The notes: generated from the sequence alone by a model not told the origin. 64,000 bases of DNA from Chryseobacterium pennipullorum (GCF_003384725.1 NZ_QNVV01000008.1:124001-188000); one strand, 5' to 3'; numbered from the stretch's first letter, positions 1 to 7,884 are shown. Numbers and translations are program-made.

Positions 1-1
1 T

Positions 2-226
2 ATTGATCAAAAAGCTTGTATCTGCAATGATCTTGTTGATGAATTGGGCCTGGCACAAGCAACCATATCACAGCATTTAAAAGAATTAAAGAGCATTGGA
101 ATTATTCAGGGATCAATAGAGGGAAAATCCGTTTGTTACTGTATCGAAGAGAAGGCATGGAAACAATTTCAAAATGAATTCAATACATTTTTCAATCAGG
201 ACGTCAAAATAAACCAATGCTGTTAA
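2..226 (+). CDS. arsR: ArsR-family metalloregulator (5' end cut by window)
   Basis: The frame is open from base 2 and the true start lies upstream of the window. The 74 visible residues are the C-terminal part of a winged-helix ArsR/SmtB repressor: a helix carrying the CIC pair (metal-binding region of ArsR proteins), the recognition helix around QATISQHLKELK, and a wing ending in GKSVCYCIEE. The tail ends in NQCC, possible extra thiols for arsenite. ArsR proteins dissociate from their operator when As(III) binds. The downstream ArsC- and ACR3-like genes make arsenite the likely inducer. The promoter it would bind is outside the window. Family assignment is firm; which cysteines bind metal is inferred. 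Confidence 0.88.
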   Translation: MDQKACICNDLVDELGLAQATISQHLKELKSIGIIQGSIEGKSVCYCIEEKAWKQFQNEFNTFFNQDVKINQCC

Positions 227-311
227 AAGCATTTTTTTAAATTTTAATATCGTTATATTGCTATATTACATTATTATTTTAACAAGCAAATCATTCTAAA
301 ATTTAACTATT

Positions 312-776
312 ATGAAATTATCAGAAATCAAAGAAATCCTACCAGCATTAGAAAACGTTGAGTTCCAGTTAGAAAACGGAACATTGATTCCCGAACATTT
401 CCATGTTACTGAAGTGGGCATCATAACCAAACATTTTATTGATTGTGGAGGAACAATAAGGAGTGAAAGGGTTGTCAATTTTCAATTATGGAATGCTAAT
501 GATCTTGAACATCGATTAAAACCAAGCAAACTATTAAACATCATTACGCTATCGGAAGAAAAATTAGGAATCGAAGATCGTGAAATAGAGGTAGAATATC
601 AGAGCGAAACAATTGGCAAATATGATCTGAACTTCAACGGAAACCACTTCATATTAAGAAACAAACAAACCGCATGTCTGGCAAATGATGCTTGCGGTAT
701 TCCAACTGAAAAACAAAAAGTAAAATTATCAGAGCTGAACAATGCCTGTTGTGCACCTAACTCAGGATGTTGCTAA
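312..776 (+). CDS. DUF6428 family protein of the ars operon
   Basis: A 154-residue protein resembling the DUF6428 family, which I know from arsenic operons of Bacteroidetes. No enzymatic motif is visible. The C-terminal 40 residues are cysteine-rich (CLANDACG, then NACCAPNSGCC at the end), which suggests binding of a soft metal or metalloid such as As(III). It lies 85 bp downstream of arsR and 11 bp upstream of the acetyltransferase start, so it should share the ars transcript. A cytoplasmic arsenite-binding or chaperone role is an inference from the cysteine cluster and the context; no biochemical role is known to me. Confidence 0.75.
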   Translation: MKLSEIKEILPALENVEFQLENGTLIPEHFHVTEVGIITKHFIDCGGTIRSERVVNFQLWNANDLEHRLKPSKLLNIITLSEEKLGIEDREIEVEYQSETIGKYDLNFNGNHFILRNKQTACLANDACGIPTEKQKVKLSELNNACCAPNSGCC

Positions 777-787
777 ACAAATCTAAC

Positions 788-1279
788 ATGGAAATAAGGA
801 CAATCACCCAACATAATTTTCCGGAAGTCACAGAAATCTACAAACAGGGATTAGCAACAAATATGGCTACATTTCAAAATGATATGCCACAATGGAAAGA
901 ATGGGATAAAGGACATCTTGTTTTTTGTAGAATCAGTATTTATGAAAATAATAAAATGCTTGGCTGGACAGCTTTAACACCAATTTCGAGCAGGTGTGTG
1001 TATACCGGTGTTGCAGAAGTAAGTGTTTACATCGCCGAGAACGAAAGAGGAAAAGGCATCGGTAAAATACTCCTTAATGAGTTGATCATACAAAGCGAAG
1101 CAAACGGAATATGGACGCTACAGTCGGGGATATTTTCTGAAAATCAAGGAAGTATCATGCTGCATGAAAAATGTGGCTTCAGATTAGTGGGTTTTCGAGA
1201 GAAAATCGGTAAGAAAAATGGTGTTTGGAAAGATAATGTTTTAATGGAACGAAGAAGCAAAACCATTGGATGGAACTAA
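788..1279 (+). CDS. GNAT N-acetyltransferase, ArsN/phosphinothricin-acetyltransferase-like
   Basis: A 163-residue GNAT protein. Residues 84-92 hold the acetyl-CoA pyrophosphate loop (NERGKGIG). The C-terminus (HEKCGFRLVGFREKIGKKNG) has the arrangement typical of phosphinothricin/arsinothricin acetyltransferases. In ars operons such ArsN enzymes N-acetylate arsinothricin or related amino-acid analogues; here the substrate is inferred from position only. The reading frame could begin upstream at 767, overlapping the previous gene, but ATG 788 starts with the usual MEIRTIT opening of the family and avoids the overlap, so it was chosen. It is followed 25 bp later by the arsenate reductase-like gene. 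Confidence 0.8.
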   Translation: MEIRTITQHNFPEVTEIYKQGLATNMATFQNDMPQWKEWDKGHLVFCRISIYENNKMLGWTALTPISSRCVYTGVAEVSVYIAENERGKGIGKILLNELIIQSEANGIWTLQSGIFSENQGSIMLHEKCGFRLVGFREKIGKKNGVWKDNVLMERRSKTIGWN

Positions 1280-1304
1280 CAAATATTAAATTAAAAAGAT
1301 AACT

Positions 1305-1910
1305 ATGTATTCTCTATTATTGCAGACTATAACCCAAGTACAAGATATTACCGAAGAACGCAAAATCGTATTACAGTCATTAATAGATTTTATCCAACAA
1401 AAAGTAAGTAGCCGACAGGAAGTAAAACTCAATTTCATTTGCACCCATAATTCCCGCAGAAGCCATTTATCTCAGGTCTGGGCACAGGTTGCCGCCTCAC
1501 ATTTTAATATCCCTGATGTCCTTAGTTATTCGGGAGGAACGGAAGAAACGGCATTGTTCCCGAAAGTTGCTGAAACATTATCTGATCAGGGATTTAACAT
1601 CTTCAGGATTGCGGAAACCAATAACCCTGTATATGCTATCAAATATGGCGATAATGCCTTCCCAATCATTGGCTTTTCAAAAAAATATGATCATCCCTTC
1701 AATCCTTCGTTCGCATTTGCAGCTATTATGACCTGCTCACAGGCAGATGCTGGATGCCCTTTCATTACAGGAGCGGAGAAGAGAATACCAATCACTTATG
1801 AAGACCCAAAAATTTCAGATAATACTCCCTGGCAAGCAGAGGTATATGCAGAAAGAAGCTTACAGATAGCATCAGAAATGTTTTATGTCTTTTCAAAAAT
1901 TATTAAATAG
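1305..1910 (+). CDS. arsC: ArsC-type arsenate reductase / low-molecular-weight phosphatase-like protein
   Basis: A 201-residue protein of the low-molecular-weight tyrosine phosphatase fold used by thioredoxin-coupled arsenate reductases. The catalytic P-loop is CTHNSRRS at residues 46-53 (C46, R52), and the acidic DP motif appears late (YEDPK). The N-terminal 40 residues form an extra helical extension, as in the longer Bacteroidetes version. It would reduce As(V) to As(III), the substrate of the ACR3 pump encoded 3 bp downstream. Cysteines needed for the second and third redox steps are plausible in the segment around AIMTCSQADAGCP. Some databases name this subgroup only as protein-tyrosine phosphatase, so reductase activity is inferred from the operon. 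Confidence 0.82.
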   Translation: MYSLLLQTITQVQDITEERKIVLQSLIDFIQQKVSSRQEVKLNFICTHNSRRSHLSQVWAQVAASHFNIPDVLSYSGGTEETALFPKVAETLSDQGFNIFRIAETNNPVYAIKYGDNAFPIIGFSKKYDHPFNPSFAFAAIMTCSQADAGCPFITGAEKRIPITYEDPKISDNTPWQAEVYAERSLQIASEMFYVFSKIIK

Positions 1911-1913
1911 CCC

Positions 1914-2945
1914 ATGCAACCCAAATTAAAATTTCTTGATCGTTACCTTACGTTATGGATATTCCTTGCGATGGTGATCGGTATTGCTTTGGGATACTTT
2001 TTTCCGAACATTTCCGAGATCACAGATTCTCTATCAACAGGCACTACCAATATTCCATTGGCAATCGGGCTCATATTGATGATGTACCCGCCATTGGCAA
2101 AGGTTGATTACTCTCTTTTATCTATGGCGTTTAAGGACAAAAAAATAATAGGCATTTCTTTATTCCTTAACTGGATCATAGGGCCTGTCCTAATGTTTGT
2201 ATTGGCTATAATTTTTTTACGTGATGAGCCTGATTATATGATAGGCTTAATCCTGATTGGATTGGCAAGGTGCATTGCGATGGTGATTGTTTGGAACGAC
2301 CTGGCAAAAGGAAATAGAGAATATGCTGCATTGTTGGTAGCATTGAACAGTATTTTTCAGGTATTTACCTATAGTTTTATGGTTTGGTTACTTGTCAATA
2401 TCCTGCCAAGCAGATTGGGCCTGGCCAGTTTTAATGTAAGCGTGTCAATGAAGGATGTTACTGAAAGTGTCCTGATCTATTTGGGCATTCCTTTCTTAGC
2501 AGGTTTTTTGACCCGTTATATCCTGGTAAGATCAAAAGGAATAGGATGGTATAACAGAAAATTTGTACCGAAAATATCGCCCATCACATTGTGTGCTTTG
2601 TTGTTTACGATAGTCCTTATGTTTAGCTTAAAAGGCAATAAAATTATAGAACTGCCAATGGATGTCGTGAAAGTGGCCATACCTCTGGTCATCTATTTTG
2701 TCCTTATGTTTTTCGTAAGCTTCTTTATGAATAAATCGCTGAACGTACCTTACGATAAAAACGCATCCATCGCATTTACAGCTACAGGCAACAATTTTGA
2801 ATTGGCTATTGCAGTGGCGATAGCGGTATTCGGCATCGATTCATCACAAGCATTTGTAGGTGTAATAGGGCCTTTGGTAGAAGTTCCGGTATTGATATTA
2901 CTGGTAAGAGCAAGTTTATATTTAAGGAAGAAGTATTATATATAA
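1914..2945 (+). CDS. arsB: ACR3-family arsenite efflux permease
   Basis: A 343-residue integral membrane protein with about ten hydrophobic segments. It has the ACR3 hallmarks: a short cytoplasmic N-terminus, the [11 protein letters not shown] opening helix, and the GLARCIAMV motif containing the conserved cysteine (C120) required in ACR3 transporters. The segment ending [13 protein letters not shown] near the C-terminus is also typical. It exports arsenite using the proton-motive force. It is the last gene of the ars operon and begins 3 bp after the arsC stop, so translation is probably coupled. Length and motif content are normal for the family. Confidence 0.92.
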   Translation: MQPKLKFLDRYLTLWIFLAMVIGIALGYFFPNISEITDSLSTGTTNIPLAIGLILMMYPPLAKVDYSLLSMAFKDKKIIGISLFLNWIIGPVLMFVLAIIFLRDEPDYMIGLILIGLARCIAMVIVWNDLAKGNREYAALLVALNSIFQVFTYSFMVWLLVNILPSRLGLASFNVSVSMKDVTESVLIYLGIPFLAGFLTRYILVRSKGIGWYNRKFVPKISPITLCALLFTIVLMFSLKGNKIIELPMDVVKVAIPLVIYFVLMFFVSFFMNKSLNVPYDKNASIAFTATGNNFELAIAVAIAVFGIDSSQAFVGVIGPLVEVPVLILLVRASLYLRKKYYI

Positions 2946-2950
2946 AACTT

Positions 2951-2988
2951 ATAAAAATAAAAGGGCGCCATTTGTTATTAATGGCGCC
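2951..2988 (-). terminator. Intrinsic terminator, probably of a tRNA-Ser gene, facing the ars operon
   Basis: An 8-bp GC-rich hairpin (arms 2964-2971 and 2981-2988, GGCGCCAT and its complement). On the minus strand it is followed by a T-rich tract (2963 down to 2951), so it terminates leftward transcription. The + side lacks a T-run, but the stem could also slow ars transcription. It lies just 3' of the tRNA-Ser fragment, where a tRNA gene's own terminator would be. Confidence 0.7.
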
Positions 2989-2994
2989 ACTTAT

Positions 2995-3018
2995 TGCGGA
3001 GAGTGAGGGATTCGAACC
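2995..3018 (-). other. tRNA-Ser 3'-end fragment, probable att site of an integrated island
   Basis: Read on the minus strand, this stretch is the T-loop, T-stem 3' strand and acceptor 3' strand of a tRNA-Ser (GGTTCGAATCC followed by CTCACTCTCCGCA). The sequence just upstream does not pair as a T-stem, and no anticodon or D arm is recognisable, so it is not a complete tRNA. Such 3'-end duplications are left when tyrosine-recombinase elements insert into tRNA genes. The orientation implies that the inserted DNA extends towards higher coordinates (the CBASS side). The partner copy and an integrase are not in the window. Confidence 0.6.
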
Positions 3019-3381
3019 TAAATTCTACAATCAGCACTCTACCTAATATTTCTATCTTTGCAAATAACTACTGCCATGATTCTGCCATAGTTTCAGTTAT
3101 TATCAAACTTAACTTTTTAGTAATTTAATCCTTTACAAAAATAAAACTTTTCATGACATCTACAAAGTCCTTTTAAGGGACCTCAGCGGTGTATTTTCCG
3201 AACACTTTTGTAGAAGATTTGGATAAACTCGCTAAACTCTCATCATTCATTATCTCATAAAAGTTCCGATTTAATACTCAATAAAAATCGGCAATATTTG
3301 TTAAAAAAGAGTTACATAGGTATACGGAAGTCTAATTAAGGTTAGTTAGGAATAAAAAAGATTTAAATGATAGTTGATGTT
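3019..3381. other. Gene-free stretch next to the att-like fragment
   Basis: No reading frame looks like a gene. A short direct repeat (CTGCCAT twice, about 3073-3090) lies close to the tRNA fragment and might be a recombinase arm site; that is speculation. The rest is AT-rich and unremarkable. Confidence 0.4.
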
Positions 3382-4197
3382 TTATTTATTCCATTTTAGA
3401 TTTTGGGCATACTTGGTATGAGGAGCAATTTCATACTTGAACCCTTTTGCACCTGCATCATGTCCCAAACCTTGAATAATTTCATCTGTAACCCAAATAT
3501 AATTCTCGGAAGAATTTTCTTTCAGTTTTTTTAAAATAGGTAATTGTTCATTATTAATTACCAGATCAAAGACATCATAAACAAACATTCCTTTCCCCTT
3601 CATATTCAAATCTATTATTGGGGTTTTAATTGTTTTTTTAAATTTATAATCTATATATCTGAATTCCCATCCTGGTAAAATTTTCGTTGTAAGAAGCTCT
3701 TCACAAAATTCTCTCCAAGGAGAAGTTTCTCGATCTTCTTTTGAATCATACCATTTAAAAAATTCTATTACATTCTTACCTTTTACATACACTCTCAAAT
3801 CATTTTTAGCAATTCCTTTTTCTGTTTCAAATTTTCTATCCGGTCTAACCTCTAATTTTTCGTAAATCTTTTCTGAACCGGGTAATGTTTTATAACATCC
3901 TCCAACAGGCTGAAAATAATTTCTGGTTCTACTTTTTACAAGAAGATATTCGTTCTCAACTTGAATTCTGAATAAATAAGAAATAGACAATCGAATTTCT
4001 TCTTCTCTGTAAAGCACTTTTGTTTTTAAAAAGAAGCCTAACCTATTGTAGTTTTCCCATAGAAAGTTTACTAATAAAGTTAGCACTATTACGTAACCTG
4101 CCCTTGAGTATGATGATTCATACAGATTATGTTTATCAAAATAACCAACCGCGATTAGAACAATAGGAACGGATAACTTTGTTAATATACTTTTCAT
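3382..4197 (-). CDS. CBASS effector: two-TM protein with SMODS-associated NUDIX domain
   Basis: A 271-residue protein. Two hydrophobic segments (about residues 4-20 and 33-48) precede a soluble domain resembling the SMODS-associated NUDIX family (Sa_NUDIX). A NUDIX-like REFCEEL box lies at residues 162-168, with a long insertion after FQPVGG (95-100). In CBASS loci this family is predicted to sense the cyclic nucleotide and act at the membrane. It is the last gene of the operon and overlaps the TRIP13-like gene by 4 bp, the usual effector position. Whether the NUDIX domain hydrolyses or only binds nucleotide is unknown. The membrane-disruption role is inferred from the TM segments and context. 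Confidence 0.75.
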   Translation of the reverse strand: MKSILTKLSVPIVLIAVGYFDKHNLYESSYSRAGYVIVLTLLVNFLWENYNRLGFFLKTKVLYREEEIRLSISYLFRIQVENEYLLVKSRTRNYFQPVGGCYKTLPGSEKIYEKLEVRPDRKFETEKGIAKNDLRVYVKGKNVIEFFKWYDSKEDRETSPWREFCEELLTTKILPGWEFRYIDYKFKKTIKTPIIDLNMKGKGMFVYDVFDLVINNEQLPILKKLKENSSENYIWVTDEIIQGLGHDAGAKGFKYEIAPHTKYAQNLKWNK

Positions 4198-5078
4198 ACA
4201 ATTTTGGGGCTAGGATTAAGTTTTTTAATTGTCTCGGCGACAGTTTCAAAATCTAAAGCTTTATCCGGGAAACATTTTGCAACAGCTTCTGGCAATATTC
4301 TTAATCTTATATCTGAAAAAGAAAAAGATAGTCCATTGTTCGATTCCTCTCCTGACAGGTTAGCCAATTCCTCTAACTGCTTATCTGTAATTTCAACACC
4401 AGCGAGAGAGGTTTTAAAAAGAAGCACTCTTTCCTCAAAAGTGGGACGCTCAAATTCTAAAATAATTGCCGCCCTTCTCACAATAGCTTCATCAAGAAAA
4501 TGCAATCTGTTTGTCGACATAAACAATATTGCTCGCCCATTTAGTTCACGAATTTCATCAATTTTTTGAATTAATGTATTTACAGCTGCTTTTTCTTCCT
4601 GATGCATCTGCATGGTAGATCTTGCCGAAGCAATTGCATCAGCTTCGTCAATTAGTAAAAAAGCTATTCGTTTCTTACCTGCTTGAGTTTTTAGTTCAGC
4701 AAATGCATCATTTACTAAATTCCCCATTTGACCATGAAGACCTTCTCCTCTAACTCTTGTACTCAGTTTTAGAAAAAAACCTTCCTTTTTCAATTCCCTA
4801 AGCATTCTGTCCGCAATGGCCTCGGCAGAAACAGTTTTGCCTGTTCCTGCGTCACCTGCCAATATAATTAATGGATATTTTTCTTTCAGTTGTGAAATTA
4901 CTGGAAGTTCTGTTTTATGAAATTTTTTGCTCCACTCAACAAGACCTTCTTGATCCAGCAAGAGCTTTAAGTTCGAAAGTATCCTATTATATTTGTTTTC
5001 AAAACCAATTAAGTGTTTAGCTCTTTCGGCAATTTCTCTACTAGGAAGTTCTGTTATATTATCGAAAATTGTACTCAT
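4194..5078 (-). CDS. cap6: TRIP13/Pch2-like AAA+ ATPase of type III CBASS (Cap6)
   Basis: A 294-residue AAA+ protein. Walker A is GDAGTGKT (residues 75-82), Walker B is LLIDEAD (D144, E145), sensor 1 is STN (N190) and arginine-finger candidates are R201/R202. Bacterial Trip13 homologues in CBASS pull the peptide out of HORMA proteins and so switch off the nucleotidyltransferase. Its place directly after a HORMA gene (2-bp gap) and before the effector (4-bp overlap) is the standard type III CBASS order. Length fits the compact bacterial versions, which lack the N-terminal extension of eukaryotic TRIP13. Confidence 0.88.
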   Translation of the reverse strand: MSTIFDNITELPSREIAERAKHLIGFENKYNRILSNLKLLLDQEGLVEWSKKFHKTELPVISQLKEKYPLIILAGDAGTGKTVSAEAIADRMLRELKKEGFFLKLSTRVRGEGLHGQMGNLVNDAFAELKTQAGKKRIAFLLIDEADAIASARSTMQMHQEEKAAVNTLIQKIDEIRELNGRAILFMSTNRLHFLDEAIVRRAAIILEFERPTFEERVLLFKTSLAGVEITDKQLEELANLSGEESNNGLSFSFSDIRLRILPEAVAKCFPDKALDFETVAETIKKLNPSPKIV

Positions 5079-5080
5079 AT

Positions 5081-5590
5081 TTATTTATAATTCTTTTTTT
5101 GTAATTCATATCCATTGCTTGCATACAACTGTGCGTCTGACTGTTGAAGATGCGGAAAATTAGTATTAATATCTGTACTACCCCAACTGAGTTTTAATTC
5201 CTTTTGAAAATTTGTTTTCTCTTCAGAAGTTAGGTTCCTCCATTTCTGAGTATGAGATAATATAATTGATAGTGAAGTGTTATCAGTATCTGGCCAATCA
5301 TTATTTTTCCCAGCACGTTCGCTGTCGGTTGCATCACCTAAATCATTTACAATAAATTTAGCTGCTTTCACGGGCAAACCCGTATTTGTATTAATCAAGG
5401 TTATGCTTACTGATTGTAAATAATATTTTTCTGCATATTTGAGCACATCATGGAAAACCTTATCTACATATTCCATTGTCCACTTATTAGTGCGTCTGGC
5501 AATTGTTCTGATATCTGCCTCACAGCTTTCAAATGTTTTTCTTATATCAAGGACCGTATAAGTATTTGTTTTTGTATTTGTTCCGTACAT
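5081..5590 (-). CDS. cap7: Bacterial HORMA-domain protein of type III CBASS (Cap7)
   Basis: A 169-residue protein matching the bacterial HORMA class. The N-terminal TNTYTVLDIRKTFESCEADI opens into a helix, followed by a strand segment (YLQSVSITLIN) and a C-terminal portion that would form the safety belt. HORMA proteins bind closure peptides exposed during phage infection, and the closed form then activates the CD-NTase. It sits between the nucleotidyltransferase (8-bp gap) and the TRIP13-like gene (2-bp gap). Only one HORMA gene is present, so this is the single-HORMA subtype. Assignment rests on the N-terminal signature, the length and the operon. Confidence 0.82.
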   Translation of the reverse strand: MYGTNTKTNTYTVLDIRKTFESCEADIRTIARRTNKWTMEYVDKVFHDVLKYAEKYYLQSVSITLINTNTGLPVKAAKFIVNDLGDATDSERAGKNNDWPDTDNTSLSIILSHTQKWRNLTSEEKTNFQKELKLSWGSTDINTNFPHLQQSDAQLYASNGYELQKKNYK

Positions 5591-5598
5591 AGTTTAAT

Positions 5599-6585
5599 TT
5601 ATTTAATGTTAAAGGTTGGACCGAAGACACTTTTCCATTCTTGTATAGTATCTCCTTCATTATTTCTTGCTTGAGCAAAGTTCAAAGTATCAAATGCCTC
5701 TTCAGCCTCTTCAATAATTTCGTTCCATCTAGGTTTGGTCATTCTCTTTGCAACATTGTTTTCCTTATTAGTGTTGTCTGCTACATAAATAGCTGAATCG
5801 TATTGCGACGGAACACTACGAATGGAATCTTGAAAAATAATTTCTGGAAATTCAGTAGAACTTACAAATTCAAAAAACCGAATGATTCCTTCTTCGATAT
5901 TTGTTTGGATTCCTTTATTTATGTCAAGATAGGCAACAATCAATTCAATAGTAAAAGAAGATAATCCTGGTTCATTATCAGAAGGTTTTAATTCTTTGTA
6001 ATTTCTCCACCATTTTATAGCTCTTACAATTGAAGTGTAAGCAGAATTTTCTTGTCTTCTGTTAAGTGAAAAACTTAGCTGCTTGGAAATACTGGTAATA
6101 TACTTTTTACCATTTCCGTGTCTGCTGGGTTGCCATACATAATCCTTTGGTGTGCTTAATGGGACTACAGGAACAATATCAACACTTAATCCTGAGCCTG
6201 AAAAATAAATGGTTACCGACTTTGTATTTCCAGCAGCATCCACATCTTTAGAAATGTCTTTTTGTGGATAAATTTCTTCCAAATATTCTACAATAAAATC
6301 AAAAAGCTTCCCAATATCATTATGAATATCTTCGTCACCAGTAACAAAAAGCACAAGATCAATATCTATGGGATGATCTCCTGTAGGCTTCAAAATCGTA
6401 TGCTTTTTCCAAGAACCAGCAAGAAGATATTTCTCAACCTTTAATCCGTGTCTGTCATCTTCAGCAATTTTTTTATCTAATTTTTCTTTCAGGTTGTTTA
6501 CCTGATCTCTATACTTGCCCATGTTTTCAGGCTGCAGTTTGATTTTACTAATAAAAAACTGTAAATCTTTGTCTGATAATTTCAT
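5599..6585 (-). CDS. CD-NTase (SMODS nucleotidyltransferase) of type III CBASS, probably CdnC-like
   Basis: A 328-residue cGAS/DncV-like nucleotidyltransferase. The active site is GSW at residues 57-59, the DID pair (D74, D76) within PIDIDLVLF, and the third aspartate D136 in LSVDIVP. It would make a cyclic oligonucleotide when activated by the HORMA protein encoded next to it. HORMA/TRIP13-linked enzymes of known loci belong mostly to clades C and D; the exact clade and product cannot be read from sequence here. It is the first gene of a four-gene operon on the minus strand. The start ATG at 6585 is preceded by an A-rich leader and no Shine-Dalgarno, normal for this phylum. Confidence 0.92.
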   Translation of the reverse strand: MKLSDKDLQFFISKIKLQPENMGKYRDQVNNLKEKLDKKIAEDDRHGLKVEKYLLAGSWKKHTILKPTGDHPIDIDLVLFVTGDEDIHNDIGKLFDFIVEYLEEIYPQKDISKDVDAAGNTKSVTIYFSGSGLSVDIVPVVPLSTPKDYVWQPSRHGNGKKYITSISKQLSFSLNRRQENSAYTSIVRAIKWWRNYKELKPSDNEPGLSSFTIELIVAYLDINKGIQTNIEEGIIRFFEFVSSTEFPEIIFQDSIRSVPSQYDSAIYVADNTNKENNVAKRMTKPRWNEIIEEAEEAFDTLNFAQARNNEGDTIQEWKSVFGPTFNIK

Positions 6586-6638
6586 TTTTTTGTTTATTAA
6601 ATTTATTACATCAAACTTTTCTCCTATAATAACAGTAA

Positions 6639-6651
6639 TGACAAACTGTCA
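6639..6651. promoter_or_regulatory. Dyad in the CBASS operon leader
   Basis: TGACA-AAC-TGTCA forms a short inverted repeat 53 bp upstream of the cdn start. On the minus strand it overlaps an ACAGTTTG string that partly resembles the TAnnTTTG -7 element. It is a possible operator for regulation of the immune operon; no binding evidence exists. Confidence 0.35.
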
Positions 6652-6709
6652 TAAAAGTCTGATTTTAATATAAATAGAGCCAAATGTAATTTTATTTTTT
6701 AAAAATATA

Positions 6710-6725
6710 TTACGGAAATCCGTAA
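6710..6725. promoter_or_regulatory. 16-bp dyad upstream of the CBASS operon
   Basis: TTACGGA-AA-TCCGTAA is a perfect inverted repeat in the gap between the 58-residue gene and cdn. It could be an operator or a second, weaker terminator, since the minus strand beyond it is T-rich. A stronger terminator for the 58-residue gene lies at 6805-6834, so an operator role is slightly favoured. Confidence 0.35.
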
Positions 6726-6796
6726 GCATATTATAATCTTTTAAAGAACCTCAAAAAACTACTACCTCTTTCTGATTTATATAATGATATTAAAAA

Positions 6797-6834
6797 TTGG
6801 TAAACTCCAAGTATCATTTTTAGGATACCTGGAG
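6797..6834 (-). terminator. Intrinsic terminator of the 58-residue gene
   Basis: An 11-bp stem with one mismatch (6805-6815 with 6824-6834). On the minus strand it is followed by a T-rich run. It lies 11 bp beyond the stop of the gene at 6846-7022 and separates it from the CBASS operon. Confidence 0.65.
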
Positions 6835-6845
6835 CTTAAATGGAG

Positions 6846-7022
6846 TTACTTTTCCTTGGTAACTCCTTTGAAGGGAGTGTTACTAGAAGTTTTCACATCC
6901 ATAAATCTACCTGTAGCAGTATCACGTTTTACCCAAGAATCTGTTTGTGGATTGTAGGTTTGTGAACGCCCTTTAACTGCTCCATTTCTGTGACCGTCTC
7001 CAGTCGGTTTGTTAGTTGCCAT
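6846..7022 (-). CDS. Small hydrophilic 58-residue protein
   Basis: An open frame of 58 residues beginning MATNKPTGDGHRNGAVKGRS and ending FKGVTKEK. It is rich in G, K, T and N, with the pattern YNPQTDSWVKRDTATGRFMDVK that I associate with short conserved proteins of unknown function in mobile and accessory DNA. No signal peptide, membrane helix or cysteine is present. It is followed by its own terminator and lies between the CBASS operon and the divergent control module, so it could be a regulator or peptide ligand of either; that is only context. The clean start and terminator support a real gene. Confidence 0.65.
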   Translation of the reverse strand: MATNKPTGDGHRNGAVKGRSQTYNPQTDSWVKRDTATGRFMDVKTSSNTPFKGVTKEK

Positions 7023-7089
7023 AATTAGTAAGCATTTTTTCCTTTAACATTCTAGGTCATAAAGGAATTGACCATTGAACAAACTTCAA

Positions 7090-7168
7090 TCATATACTAA
7101 TTCCATTAGAAAGATTTTTTTAACTTTGAAGTATATGAGCCTATCCACTCATATACTAATTCCATTAG
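7090..7168. promoter_or_regulatory. Promoter region of the sigma-like module with repeated 20-bp boxes
   Basis: The 20-mer TCATATACTAATTCCATTAG occurs twice (7090-7109 and 7149-7168), 59 bp apart. An inverted copy of its first part lies at 7130-7139 and, with 7148-7157, makes a 10-bp dyad. A TAnnTTTG-type -7 element (TAACTTTG) lies at 7121-7128 between the boxes. The layout suggests a regulator binding on both sides of the promoter of the gene starting at 7189, or a dedicated promoter for the sigma-like protein itself. Confidence 0.6.
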
Positions 7169-7188
7169 TAATGCTTTTTGGTATATAG

Positions 7189-7884
7189 ATGAATGTAGAA
7201 CAAAAAAAAACCGATGAAATAGTTTTTGAGACATTACCCAGTGATGAGCTTATAGATTATATTTCTTTTAAAGAAGAATATCCTGAAGAAGCTGCTGCAG
7301 CGTTTACCGAGTTTTGTAGTAGGTTTGAAAGAGATATTTTGCAAAAAGCAGAAATATATTGTAATAAATTTAATTACAGTGAGGTTGTTGCACTTGAAAT
7401 AGCAACTTGTGCTTTTGCCCGCGTTTGGAAATATCACTCTTTTAATAAAAGTAAAGCCAAGTATCCGGATGATATTGATCGGTCGATTTTGTTATGGCTT
7501 TATCCAATAGTATATACTCAATTGGTAAAATATGGAGATGTAAATACCTGTGCGGAACCTGATGAAGACGATTTATCAATTGTAGAGAATATTGATGATC
7601 TAATTTCGTTAACAGTAGGAGACGACGATATACAAAAGAAAAGAGAGCTGAAAATTAGATTAGAAATCATTGAGAGAGCTATGCTAGGTTTATCGGAAAA
7701 ACATAAGATTGTGTATCTTACATATAAAGCTTACGAAAATACCGGAAAAAAAAATATACCAAGGTCAGTGGGTAAAAAATTGAGAGACAGATTGAATTTA
7801 GTTCAAAATTCAATTCAGGTTTATAAAAAAGAAGCTAATGATCACATTAATAACTATCTAAAAGCTTTCAATGGGAATAGATAA
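7189..7884 (+). CDS. Sigma-70-like regulatory protein
   Basis: A 231-residue protein with the two-domain layout of an ECF-type sigma factor. A helical region around residues 38-86 resembles sigma region 2 (FTEFCSRFERDILQKAEIYC, then a segment ending ARVWKY). A C-terminal part (about 165-225) resembles region 4 (ERAMLGLSEKHKIVYLTYKA). The middle is acidic and divergent, and the region-4 helix-turn-helix is not canonical. It is first in a three-gene operon ending in an ImmA/IrrE peptidase and is transcribed away from the CBASS operon. It may direct transcription of this locus; whether it binds RNA polymerase cannot be told from sequence. Confidence 0.55.
   Translation: MNVEQKKTDEIVFETLPSDELIDYISFKEEYPEEAAAAFTEFCSRFERDILQKAEIYCNKFNYSEVVALEIATCAFARVWKYHSFNKSKAKYPDDIDRSILLWLYPIVYTQLVKYGDVNTCAEPDEDDLSIVENIDDLISLTVGDDDIQKKRELKIRLEIIERAMLGLSEKHKIVYLTYKAYENTGKKNIPRSVGKKLRDRLNLVQNSIQVYKKEANDHINNYLKAFNGNR

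Noticed and set aside
767..787. Upstream start for the GNAT gene
   Set aside because: It would overlap the DUF6428 gene and add residues not typical of the family; ATG 788 gives the normal N-terminus.
2995..3075. Complete tRNA gene on the minus strand
   Set aside because: Only the T-loop to acceptor 3' strand is recognisable; the T-stem 5' strand does not pair and no D arm, anticodon arm or acceptor 5' strand fits.
4204..4569. 121-residue + strand frame opposite the TRIP13-like gene
   Set aside because: It is antisense to a clear AAA+ coding sequence and has low-complexity, shadow-type composition; the same holds for the other antisense frames across the RND, SusC, HsdR and kinase-fusion genes.
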